A stretch of DNA of 64,000 nucleotides, taken from positions 62,001 to 126,000 of the IMG/VR virus record IMGVR_UViG_3300025133_000037, one strand, 5' to 3'. Below the pieces are notes generated by a model. That model ran no database searches, had not been told where the DNA came from, and was given only the letters and a program-made list of their open reading frames with translations. Positions 1 to 10,700 of this stretch are shown here, piece by piece; the stretch's first letter is position 1, and each line of letters begins with the position of its first letter. Source of the stretch: a virus. The translations under genes were made by a program, and so were the position numbers.

Positions 1-177
1 TATCTTTTCTTGACATAAGTTTTGCCCCTCAAGAGTGAACAGAAGACCTTTTTCGGCTATATTTGAATCAACAATTCCGCTAGATGGCAGAAGGTTTACT
101 ATATTTTCTATAGAAGAAATATCAATGCTTTCCATCGAAAAATTATCTATACAAATCTTTTCATGTAATTTCGACAT
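1..177 (-). CDS. Hypothetical protein, 3' part outside the window
   Basis: An open frame starts at an ATG at position 177 and runs without a stop to the left edge, giving 59 codons. The protein begins MSKLHEKICI and is rich in Ile, Ser and Glu; no motif is recognisable. It overlaps the end of the next upstream gene by 17 bases, which fits the tight packing of this strand. I cannot suggest a function. Confidence 0.6.
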   Translation of the reverse strand, partial: MSKLHEKICIDNFSMESIDISSIENIVNLLPSSGIVDSNIAEKGLLFTLEGQNLCQEKI

Positions 178-517
178 CAGATTCCCCCAAGACCCTCTGC
201 TCAAGGAGGGCGAGTCGCTCAAGTATATTATCCACAGAATATTCTGCGACAACTTTTTCTTCAAATTTCATTACTTTATTTATTTTTTCGTCCAAAAGAC
301 GAACCCTCTGATTCATCATTATATTTAATATAAAATATACAACTCCAACATTAACCGTATTATCAAGGGGCGGAGTAACAGACTTTATTATTCCATTTTT
401 ATCCGTAGAGAAAAGGCCTATAAATCCAGACTCACCAAACTTGTCTCTCAAAGAGCAGTAGTAAGAATACTCGCTATCACTTAAGTCTAATCGTTTATTT
501 GCAACGGCCCTAATCAC
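161..517 (-). CDS. Hypothetical protein, coiled-coil C-terminus
   Basis: This is a 118-residue protein starting at a GTG whose last bases overlap the stop of the upstream zinc-ribbon gene (GTGA), so the two are probably translationally coupled. The N-terminal half contains a segment that looks like a small globular domain (residues about 15-50). The last 45 residues (LLDEKINKV onward) are Glu/Lys/Leu-rich and likely form a coiled coil. No family was recognised. Confidence 0.7.
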   Translation of the reverse strand: MIRAVANKRLDLSDSEYSYYCSLRDKFGESGFIGLFSTDKNGIIKSVTPPLDNTVNVGVVYFILNIMMNQRVRLLDEKINKVMKFEEKVVAEYSVDNILERLALLEQRVLGESDVEIT

Positions 518-971
518 GAGAAAGCCTCCTCACTGCAGGTCCAGTATTTTTTACCGACTTTTCTTTGGCAAGACGCTTAAGTCTAGCAACTTTTAGATCT
601 AAATCAAGCGCCTCGGGATCGTCGTCCAAGTCGGATAGCGCCTCCGACCTAACTTCGCTCCTAATATCTTCATAAGAAACCTCTTTGAAATCCTCACCAT
701 TCTCCGCCGGGTCGGCCGGGTCACCCTCTTTCTCCTCATCATTAGACACGGGGAAAAATTCTGTTAGCATAAATAATGCTACATCAAAAATTTTATCATC
801 ATCTAATCCATGAGAAAATTCTTGCTCTAAAACCCTCTGTTTAAATAGGTCAAGCCTTCTGGCGTAAACATCTCCCAATAAAGCCGAGCCACATGATGGG
901 CAGCAATTCTTTACTAAGGAATGCCTCATACCTGCATCAACAACAAATGAACACTTTCTACAATTAATCAT
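510..971 (-). CDS. Small zinc-ribbon protein with acidic C-terminus
   Basis: A 153-residue protein. The N-terminus has two Cys pairs, C4-x2-C7 and C23-C24-x2-C27, which would make a zinc ribbon. A very acidic stretch (residues about 70-110, rich in Asp/Glu) and a basic tail follow. The start ATG overlaps the dnaE stop (ATGA) and has a GGGAGAGAAG ribosome site, so it is translated with dnaE. The zinc ribbon followed by charged segments suggests nucleic-acid or polymerase contact, but this is inference; no family was identified. Confidence 0.75.
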   Translation of the reverse strand: MINCRKCSFVVDAGMRHSLVKNCCPSCGSALLGDVYARRLDLFKQRVLEQEFSHGLDDDKIFDVALFMLTEFFPVSNDEEKEGDPADPAENGEDFKEVSYEDIRSEVRSEALSDLDDDPEALDLDLKVARLKRLAKEKSVKNTGPAVRRLSRD

Positions 972-3900
972 ACTTCTCTCCCATAAACTCTCTCTAGATT
1001 AGATAATGCTAAATCTTTTTGATCAAGATAATTATTTACTCTGCAAATAGCCTTAATTGGCAATCCATCCTTTAGGATGGCCCTGTACCTTTCGTAATCA
1101 TCTGCCCACAAAGTGAGGCCGCATGTATCTCCGTTTATATCTTCTATCAAATATTTCGCAAATTTCTTCCCTACATTTTTGCCATTTTTGATTTTAAACT
1201 CTTTAATTTTCGTTTTTATTATAGCCTCAACCTTGACTCTGGCACCATCATTTTGAGCCTGAACGTTAGAAAGAGGGGTTATTAATGGGCCGCCACTAAA
1301 AAAACTTCTAAATATTTCATGCAAACTGCCGCTTAATGACCTGCCCATAACCTCTCTTTCGTAAAGCAAAATTTCTTTTCGATCCCACTCTTCTTCGGAA
1401 TTAGAGAAGTCTATTTCGGAAACAATATCTTTAAACCGAACCGAACCTTGGGCAATAGAATATTGCAACAACAATGCTGTCCTTTCTTCTTTTGGAATCT
1501 TTTTCCAACCAGTATTTGCCGCCAGGATATCAGATTCAACCTCCTTTTTAACAGCATTTTTAGCTTTAGATCTATACTTCTGATAGTTATCATGCATATC
1601 CATTCTAGTTCTGCCCAGACAATCTAAGGCCCCCGCTTTAGATAAAGACTGAATAGCTGTTTTGCCAACAGTTCTACTGTCATTCCTTGCCAAGAAGTCT
1701 GGGAACCCGTTGTATGGCTGATTTCTTATTATACTCTCTACCGCCTTTTCTCCAACACCCTTGATGGCAGACAAGCCGGTTGCAACAGACCCGTCGTCCA
1801 AGACCCGATACTCCCCAACACTATTGTTGACATTTGGGTTCTCTATATCTATAAGCATCTTTTTGCATTCATCAAGATATTCTTGAACCTTATCACTATT
1901 GGGGTCTTCTGAGTTTATTAATGCGCACATAAATTCAGAGGGATAATGACACTTTAACCATGCTGTATAAAAAGATATTATCGAATAAGATATAGAATGG
2001 GACTTGTTAAACGCATAGCCGCCTAGAGGCTCAATATAAGTCTTCCAAATTTTACATGCAACCTCATATGTCATAGCGCTATGTGACATGCAATCTTTAA
2101 CAAAATTAGTTTCAGTTCTCAGGACAAGCCTTGGGTCCTTGCCTTTTAGCTTGCTTATCTTTCTTAAGGCGTCTGCTTGATTTAAGTTCCACCCTGCACA
2201 ATCCTGCGCAATAATCATAGCCTGCTCCTCATAGACTAATACACCATATGTCTTCTCCAAAGCCCTCTTTAGGTTGGGGTGCTCATATGTGGTGCCTTCA
2301 AACCCAAGCCTTCTTTTCGCATATCTTTTTCTTTCGGCAGGCTTACATGAGGGCCTTCCTATCGCGTTAATAGCGGATATATCCTCTATGCTTTTCGGCT
2401 TAAGCCTTATACAAAATGGTGTCAAAGAGGACTCTAGCTGAAATAATCCAATGGTCTTACCCTTCCCTATCATGGTATAGGTGTTTTCATCTTTCATGTC
2501 TATATCTTCTACAGTAAGCGTTTTGCCCGTAGTTTCTTCAATTAATTTAAACGCATTATCTATAACCGTAAGGGTCTTAAGCCCCAGAAGATCCATTTTT
2601 ATAAGCCCATTCTCTTCGCACCTAGTCTTTTCCCACTGAGTTATAATGATTCCTTCTTTATCAATTCTCAAAGGAATAGTCTCATATAATGAATTTTCAC
2701 CAATAACTATACCGGCAGCATGCATAGACCAATTTCGTGTAAGATTTTGTAACTTAGACGCGTACTCATGCAGGTCTGGATATTCATTCATATAAGCAGA
2801 TAGTTGCGCACTCTCCCGCATTGCTTCGTCAAGAGTACTCGCGTCAGGCATAATTGCCGTAATATTATTGGCAATTTTAAACGCAGAAGACTTATCGCCG
2901 CCAAGGCGAAGGCTTCTTGCTACATCTTTTATGACTACACGCGGAGATAAAGTGCTCCAATTGGATATTGACGCCACACGATCTCTGCCATATTTATCTT
3001 TGATATATTCTTTAACTAACCCTGGATTTGAAAAATCAGAATCAATATCTGGGAAAGATTTCTTTTGATTATTATGGAACCTCTCAAAGATAAGGTCGTA
3101 TTCAATTGGATCGACATTTGTTATGCCTGTCAAATACGCAACAAGCGATCCAGCCGCCGAGCCTCGTGCGGGGCCGACTGGCATCCTTTCTTTTGCCCAA
3201 TTAACATAATCTGCAACAATAAGCATATACGAAGAAAAGTTTTTGTCCTCAAGAACAGATAGCTCAGTCTTTACCCTCTCCCAATATTCATCCCTATCTT
3301 CTCTATCTAAGTGAGAAAGCTTATTCTTAAAGCCCTCTATGCACTTGTATCTGAGATAGGCCTTATCATCCGGCACTCTTGTCTCCGCCTTTTCCTTCCA
3401 TTCTAAAAAGACTTTATAATCAGGCTCTTCTTTTACAGAAAACGAAGGAAGCTTAGCGCCGGTTGGCCTAATATAGTGAGGCTCTTCACATGCGTTCATT
3501 ATATCAATTGAATTTTTCATCCCAATGGTTGCAACCTTATCCCCAAAGAAATCCAGGATTTCTTCATGAGTCTTTAGGTACATATCCTGAACTCCATAAC
3601 GAAATCTGTCTGGATCATCAACGGCTTTTTTATCCTTTATTGCCAACATAAAGTCATGATATTTCGCATGCTCCTTATCCCTATAATGGGCATCGCAAGT
3701 TATTACATAAGGAATATCCATCTCCTTAGACAGCCTCAGAAGGCTTGAATTAAGTTTTTCTTGATTTACTTCTTTGCCATTCTTTCCCACCGCAAGTAAT
3801 GCGTGCGGTTGCAACTCTAAAAAGAATCTATCTTTAAATATAGATGAAAATCTTTTGATATAGCAAACAGCAAGCTCTTCATCCTGCTCTGTCACCAGGG

Positions 3901-4339
3901 TCTTTGCAACGAGCCCATTGCAACAGGCCGTAAGGGCGATTACTCCCTCGTTGTAATTTTCAAGATGATTCCAAGAAATTCTTGGAGTCATTTTTCCCAT
4001 ATACCCAGACACCTGGTTTTGATAGGCTAAATAATTTAACCTTAATATATTCTTATATCCAACTTCATTTTGAGCCAATAAAACTAGGTGATAATTCTTT
4101 CTAACCTCTAAATCATCAGCGAAATAAGCCTCTATTCCTGGGATTAATTTTACCCCAGTCTCCTGACTGGCTTGATACGCATCATATAGAGCCGTCAGTG
4201 TTCCATGATCAGTAACCGCCACTGCCGGGTGATCAATCTCTTTAGCTCGTTTAAATAAATCAAGGGTGTCATTCATGCCGTCCAAAGGGCTTCCTAATTC
4301 GGTATGATTATGCAATGATATAAATGGTCCAGACGACAT
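968..4339 (-). CDS. dnaE: DNA polymerase III alpha subunit (DnaE-type replicative polymerase)
   Basis: A C-family replicative polymerase of 1123 residues. An N-terminal PHP domain begins with the HNHTELGSP motif near residue 12. The palm carries the GPARGSAAGS motif near residue 390 and the catalytic PDIDSDF motif near residue 431. HAAGIVIG-type finger motifs follow, and the C-terminus has an OB-fold-like segment. Length is close to bacterial DnaE, and no separate 3'-5' exonuclease insertion is visible. The start used is the ATG at 4339, preceded by GAGGT at good spacing; a TTG seven codons upstream lacks such a site. The gene is coupled to the following zinc-ribbon gene and separated from upstream genes by a GC hairpin. 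Tailed phages more often use PolA or PolB enzymes, so a DnaE is typical of only some large phages. Confidence 0.96.
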   Translation of the reverse strand: MSSGPFISLHNHTELGSPLDGMNDTLDLFKRAKEIDHPAVAVTDHGTLTALYDAYQASQETGVKLIPGIEAYFADDLEVRKNYHLVLLAQNEVGYKNILRLNYLAYQNQVSGYMGKMTPRISWNHLENYNEGVIALTACCNGLVAKTLVTEQDEELAVCYIKRFSSIFKDRFFLELQPHALLAVGKNGKEVNQEKLNSSLLRLSKEMDIPYVITCDAHYRDKEHAKYHDFMLAIKDKKAVDDPDRFRYGVQDMYLKTHEEILDFFGDKVATIGMKNSIDIMNACEEPHYIRPTGAKLPSFSVKEEPDYKVFLEWKEKAETRVPDDKAYLRYKCIEGFKNKLSHLDREDRDEYWERVKTELSVLEDKNFSSYMLIVADYVNWAKERMPVGPARGSAAGSLVAYLTGITNVDPIEYDLIFERFHNNQKKSFPDIDSDFSNPGLVKEYIKDKYGRDRVASISNWSTLSPRVVIKDVARSLRLGGDKSSAFKIANNITAIMPDASTLDEAMRESAQLSAYMNEYPDLHEYASKLQNLTRNWSMHAAGIVIGENSLYETIPLRIDKEGIIITQWEKTRCEENGLIKMDLLGLKTLTVIDNAFKLIEETTGKTLTVEDIDMKDENTYTMIGKGKTIGLFQLESSLTPFCIRLKPKSIEDISAINAIGRPSCKPAERKRYAKRRLGFEGTTYEHPNLKRALEKTYGVLVYEEQAMIIAQDCAGWNLNQADALRKISKLKGKDPRLVLRTETNFVKDCMSHSAMTYEVACKIWKTYIEPLGGYAFNKSHSISYSIISFYTAWLKCHYPSEFMCALINSEDPNSDKVQEYLDECKKMLIDIENPNVNNSVGEYRVLDDGSVATGLSAIKGVGEKAVESIIRNQPYNGFPDFLARNDSRTVGKTAIQSLSKAGALDCLGRTRMDMHDNYQKYRSKAKNAVKKEVESDILAANTGWKKIPKEERTALLLQYSIAQGSVRFKDIVSEIDFSNSEEEWDRKEILLYEREVMGRSLSGSLHEIFRSFFSGGPLITPLSNVQAQNDGARVKVEAIIKTKIKEFKIKNGKNVGKKFAKYLIEDINGDTCGLTLWADDYERYRAILKDGLPIKAICRVNNYLDQKDLALSNLERVYGREV

Positions 4340-4362
4340 GTGTACCTCAGTATGTTTCAAAA

Positions 4363-4377
4363 GGGGCCCGAGGCCCC
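4363..4377 (-). terminator. GC-rich hairpin before dnaE, possible weak terminator
   Basis: On the minus strand GGGGCC and GGCCCC form a 6-bp GC-only stem with a 3-base loop, followed by only four T residues. It lies between the stop of the small acidic gene and the dnaE ribosome site. It could attenuate read-through into dnaE; the short T run makes termination uncertain. Confidence 0.5.
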
Positions 4378-4423
4378 CTCAAGAATAATTTAATCACAAA
4401 GTTACTATCAGCAACAATAGTTT

Positions 4424-4708
4424 TTATTCAGATATCATCGGGGATATATTCTCATATATCTCGTTTACAATATCCATATCTAATTCCTTTTTTGCTGCGC
4501 CCAAAGCTTGAGCTAACTCTTTTTTAGGAAGACTTTTTTGGTCAAGAAAATCGGCAGACCACTCCCGCCTAGAGGCTTGCAGATCTTTTATCTGCAACTC
4601 ATATACCAGATATTGCTTGACATACTCTTTTACATCATCCATAGACCATGTAGTGTTTTGGTCATCACTTCCCTCGGCTTCATTAAAAATTCTTACTACT
4701 CCAGACAT
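4424..4708 (-). CDS. Hypothetical acidic protein
   Basis: A 94-residue acidic protein beginning MSGVVRIFNE. The start is chosen because GAAGGAG sits six bases before the ATG at 4708; an upstream in-frame GTG would overlap the preceding gene. Helical, Glu/Lys/Leu-rich segments dominate. No motif was recognised. It follows the 2205-residue gene closely and ends just before a hairpin, so the two are probably one transcription unit. Confidence 0.7.
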   Translation of the reverse strand: MSGVVRIFNEAEGSDDQNTTWSMDDVKEYVKQYLVYELQIKDLQASRREWSADFLDQKSLPKKELAQALGAAKKELDMDIVNEIYENISPMISE

Positions 4709-4722
4709 ATCGACTCCTTCTT

Positions 4723-7700
4723 CTATTTTGTTATTAGGTTCCACAGAGCATAAAGCTTTGCGTCCATAATTATACCCCCACGATACAAATCTGTCTTTAA
4801 TTTCTTAGAATATTTTATATGCCCGATCATCTGCACGCCACCCTTTTTATACGCGCCGAATCTATCCTTAATATCGACAAGATCCTCTTCCATTCTGGAT
4901 CTAAGATATTCCCCTATAGCTCCAGCATATAAGTATGCCCCGATTACGCCGCCGGTCTTTTTAGCCTTAACTCCGCCCCCGGGATAAAATCGTGATGTAC
5001 TTGGAAAGCCTCGCATTATCTTGGTTGTGTAATCATACATATCATCCGTCGTCATCACGCCATCTTCTGCGGGGTCCTGAACAAGTGCAATCCTATCTTT
5101 ATCCTTTGGTCGCGGAAAGATTATATTCATAACATTAATATAACAATCAGACTCTTCCTCGGCAGCATCTTTTTGCCCTATAAAATAAAATTGTCCAGGC
5201 GAATATGCCCAATCTCTAAAGTGTTTAATCATATTTACTGTAGCATTGTTATTAAAGCCTACTACATATCCAAACTCATCTATATTTTCTAGCTTTAATC
5301 CAAAATATTTAAGAGCTTCTTTCTCAGAAACTTTCCCAGTTCTAATAAGCCTATTGTATGGGTCTAGCATATCTGTTACATGAATATTTCTAATATTCAT
5401 TCCGGGCTGGTCACCGGCCGCATCTAGAATCTTTATAAGCTGTGCGGCCAGAGTATTTAGCCCATGAGCATTAATGACAAACTGTTCTATTGCATCTCTT
5501 TTTTCATTTACTTGCTCAAGATTTTCCTCAGGGGACCATAGCTGATGGCCGCCCCACTCTGGAGAAAAACACTCTCTTGTTAAAAATCTATGCATAAGTA
5601 CAAAGTCAACAAAGGGAATGTAATAAGAATTTCTTACGGAATATCTCGACGCTCTTGACGGGGCCTTCCCTCCTGTTTCTAACATAATTTTCCGCTCAGC
5701 ATTAGTATGAGAGGTCTTTGTTCCACATCCGGTCTTTACTACATTATATGGCATACCCCTATACTGATCGAAGAGTGCTCTTATTATCTTTCTATACCTT
5801 AATCTTACCTTCTCTTTTTCAGATTCAATCAGGCCGCCGCCCCAAGGCTTAACGTGTTGATTTACCTCTGGATCTCCCACATCCGGCCTGCCTATATTAA
5901 CAATCTTTTGCTCTCGCAACTCAGCCTCATAAGCCACATAGACTCGCTCAATCTCCCTTAGGATCTCAAAGGCCTCATCCTTCGGGCTGCGCTGCAAAAG
6001 GTCTGACATTTCTATATCAATCATTGGGCCGGGGCTGCTTCCCAGCAATGAAACCGGGATTCTGGCCGAAGCAATAGGTATATCAGTAGCATTTTTAGTT
6101 ACATCTTCGCCACGATAATCTAACGGAATTGGCACCCCAACCGAGTTGACGCCAAACCCCATCTGCGTTGGAGGAAAAGATAAGTCGGCCCCGCTCCTTG
6201 TAGACATCGAGCCAACATAAAACCCTCTTGTTGTATCAAACCCAAGCTCTTCATTCACGTATCCAATAACTACTCCATCTGATTCGACAGATTTTGTTGC
6301 CGGATGATTTATCAGGCTTATGCCTTCTTTTATTCCCTTATTTTTAACCAACTTTACACTCTTTCTGGAAGACGCCTCAAAAATAAACCTCTTATCTCTT
6401 CTGTCTACACTTAGGACCATCCATCCAGATTCAGAATAAGAGTCTGGCAATACAACGTCTTCAAGCTCTATTGAGCCTGGAATATTTGACTTACAGAGTA
6501 CATATACGAAGTTGTTGGATGGAGGCTCTGGAACATTAATATCAAATTGATGATAAATAGCTCCACGTTCAGTTAAAACATAAATTGGAAAATAATCTTC
6601 TGGCCCATTAAAATCGGCAATAACTGCTGCAAACGGCGGAATTAACTCAAAAGATACATCCTCATCGGATGTCTGATAATTAAACCTCTTGCCCCGCTCT
6701 CCTCGACCTTTAGAGCCAGATGTACGCTGGCGCACTCCCTGGTGAAATCTTGCATATTTTCCATCATGACTCATGCCAATTGAGGTAAACGGAATGTTAG
6801 TAAGAACATTGTCTATAATGGCGCGAGCTTTCGATGAACTTTCAGTTGCCTCTCCGGCCTCCTCTTCTGCATCAACAACTTCTGTTAAAGAAGATCTAAT
6901 ATAATCGACGGCTTTTAACTGATACGGCCTGGACGTGCATGCTGCCATAACATGAGCAGCTTGGGCTCGCAGTGCCATAAGACATTTGTTTATATTATCG
7001 TAATGCCTCTGGTACCATGCTGATTCAAAATCAACTTCCTGCGATTCATCCTTTATCTTATACCTTTCCTTTTGACGCCTTTCTGAATCTATTTTTTTAG
7101 CTATATCGCTAGAAACGCCAACAACAACGGCCTGTATATCGCTGTCGCTTAGCGCGATGATCTTATCCGGACTTGACAAGTCGACCCCTATATCGTATCC
7201 GACATAGGCCATGGCCCTGGGATCTTTCATATACATGTTATATATTCTGGAAATCACGTCTGCCAAATAAAATGCACTGGCAGCATGAATAACTCTTCCC
7301 ATATATTCTTGCCCACGCATCTTAACTACCTTGTCCGTCGTTGCTCCTGGATCTACAATTTTTTTAGATTCGGACCCGCCTAACGAAATAGTCAAAGCAT
7401 TTGTTATTCTTGTTAAAACATCAGAAACAGAAGCATCCTCCATCATTATCCCGCGAATACTTTGAACATCCAAAGAGGACCCGCCTGTACCTCTGCTGAA
7501 CAAAGTCCTCCTATATCTCTCAACCGCTTCGGCTCCATGCCTATTTCTTGCCGCAATAAGAACGGCCTTTGACATCTCAACAATTAACTCTTTATGAAAA
7601 GCCCGCCCCAGATATGCCAAAAACCTATGATCAACATCATATAGAGCCTCCAGAAGTCCGCCTCTGACTATTGCAAATGCGTCATCAACTATATCCTCTT

Positions 7701-10700
7701 TATCCTCAACCGCCTTAGCCGTATTTACTAGCGCCCTTATGATCAAATAAATATTAGCCTCAATTTCATCATCATATCTTTCTCTGAATAAAATCGGCTC
7801 ACCAACCAGTCTTCCCTCTATATCAAGGGTTGTTGCCATCCTCAAAAAATCTCTGCACGAAATCAGAAGAGACTTCAATACCTCTCCTACGGGAGTTGTT
7901 ATTCTCAGCACCCCTGCCGCTTGATCTTTTAGGTATTCATTTTCTCGACCTAATATAAAGAAGTCTTCGTTATCATTCTGGACGGCCAGACTAGCCCTAC
8001 CCTGAGCCCCAAGGCCTCGACCATCTTCTTGGTCATCCATTGAATCTTCTAACCCAGTATTAGATTCTATAAACACTGTAGTCTTAGGATCCTTAGTCTC
8101 CCTTGGCCTTGCAGTACTCCACCTAGCCCTCTGTTCAGAGCCCCAAATATAATCTCTTGATATTGCCCCAAATGTATATAGCCTCTTGGATCCAGGAACG
8201 CCAAAGGCTACTCGCTTTACCTTATCGACCCTATCCACCCACTCTGAATATTCAAAAAACCGTTCTGAATCTGAGCCCAAAAGATCCTCTGGAGATAGTT
8301 CAACAATATAATGATCTCCTTGGTTTGAGAATAATCTTGTAGATATATCAAAATTATCTAAACCCTCTGACGAAAGGAGGCCCGAACGAGCGATCTGGCG
8401 CTTGTTATAAACAGAGCCGCGTCTATTAGATAGGCTAATTCCAGTATGTGTTCTTCCAAAGTAAAGGGAATCCTTAACGGAGAATTTGTGGCCATGTCTG
8501 CACACTAAAACTAAATCTTGCAATATTTCCATACGGCTCTTGCCTGTATGTCTGACCTTTTTATCCAAATCTACCGGACTAGCCATAGCTAGGGAAAGTA
8601 AACCTGAAAGCTTGTCTAGACGACCAGCAGACTCTAATTCATCAATTGCCGCCTCTGGACTTGAGGCATTGGAAAGGAAGGGAATAATGTCGCTAACCTC
8701 CACTCCCATAGATATCAAGGCCTCAATAAAGTCCTTCATATTATCCATAGACTCTGACACAATAGATTTTAATAATTCCGAAAATAAGCTCCTGTCGAAG
8801 GATGACAGACTTACATGGGCTCCGCAGACAAGATATGACAAGGTCCCTTCTTCTGGAAGAGAATACCCGCCAAGACCATCACTGGGCGGATGCAATTGTG
8901 ATGAGTCATGATCTATGACTATACTTTTGTCGCCAGCCTCTATAAGGGCTAATTTATCCGCAGATATTGGGCCAGATATTGGGCTTGCAATAAACGAAAA
9001 CTGATTTAATAATTCTTCATGATCACTTATCGTACCACCTTCTTCCCCCAATATCCTGGTGGGACAATTGAAGTATTTGTTAGAGAACTTCCATCCTCCA
9101 GCCCTTCTTTTCTCTAGCTCGGACAAAATATCTTGCGCGACCTCCGTTGTTATGAGCCCCTCTTCTACCGCTTGGTCTAAATGACCCTCGATGTCACCAG
9201 CTGAACCGCCTGCAGTCTGCAACTCCCATGCTGACGGAACTCCTGCGGAAGAATCAAAAATTGGAGATAAATCTATATCCAAACCACAGGTCTGGTCTTT
9301 AACAGACAGCTTGTCTGCCCTTAGTTCTGGCGGTCTATCACTTGCATTTGAATAAGGGCATCTAAATCTTTTGTCTGAAATCTGCACCTCGCCACCAGGG
9401 ATTCTCGCGGCTCCCATCGTCTTTAGGGCCCAAGCCTGCCTCCGGACACCCTCGGCATGTACATCTCTAGAGCCAGACGAAACCATCTGCCCTATCTCCG
9501 CCCAAGTCTTTGAACCCGCCCCCACTTGCGCGAGAGTTGGCGGCGGCTCAAACCTGATGTGGTTTCCGTCCTCGTCTACTTGCTGCAGCATATCTGTAGT
9601 TATTAATTGCCCATCTGCATGCCTTACTAGGCTATACATTTGAGTTTTATATTCCGAATATGCCTCTGGACTAATAGATCCAGACTTTCTGCTCTGCCCA
9701 TATGACTCTTTACTCTTTCTTGTGTAAATACTCTTTCCACAAACAGAGCAATCTGCATAATTCCAGCTAGTAGTTACTCTTTCCGAAACAACATTAACAA
9801 CTCCTTCTCTGATTTTATCTCTTGATATTTGGCTTGTCATATATCTACAAAATGATTTAGATACCCAAGCGGCTCTCGACTGTCTCGTGAAGAAATTACG
9901 AATTTTTCTTTTTATTTCAGCTTGAATCTTTTCTTCAAACGGCTCTTCATATGTGGTCCAGCTCTCTCTAAACTTAACCTTTGACGCATTTTTATCTCCA
10001 CCCTTTAGATGATATACTTGAGCCTCTAGGTCTATGAAAACAATTTGGTTGACCACCTCTAACAGCAGCTTAAAAACCTCAGACCTACTGTCTCTTATTA
10101 TTTTGGAAACAGAAAATGCCTGAGTTCTTAGAAGGTCCCCTGTATTAACCTCCCCCGATCTACCCATCTCATATAACTCATGAGAAATATACTCGTCTCT
10201 CTTTTTTATAGCAGAGACAAGGTCGTCTAATTGATCTGAAATTATCTGTCTTTTTATTTCAGCCGTTTCGACCAACCTCTTTGCCGAAATAGTAAATCCA
10301 TCCTCCGAAAAAACTAAAGAAGCAGAATTCAAATCCTTCTTAGCGTCTTGTGATCTTTCTCTTATCTGGGCCAGCCTATTAAGTATGGCCTGACGAATTG
10401 CCTGTATCTTTCCGATTGACATGACAGCATGAGGCTTGCCATTGACATCCTCTATCATATAGCCAGCTGCATCATCGCCTAGTTCAGAAAAAATATCATA
10501 AAAATTCAAAGCTGTAACGGAATTTTCTTCCGCGCTTTCTATTGCACCGTTTAGCCTTGCCTCATAAGTCTCTGGAGAATCTTCTTGCCTATAAAACTTT
10601 GTATCAATAGCAACATTAAGATATATATTTTTAGTAGGAGTTGCGTCATATAGGTGCATATATTGCTTTCTAGTTATTTCACGTATCGGCTCAAGGCTCT

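Noticed and set aside
4340-4360. TTG start for DnaE seven codons upstream
   Set aside because: It has no ribosome site, while ATG 4339 has GAGGT.
8486-8911. Plus-strand frame of 141 codons
   Set aside because: It is a shadow of the 2205-codon gene; no ribosome site and no plausible protein pattern.
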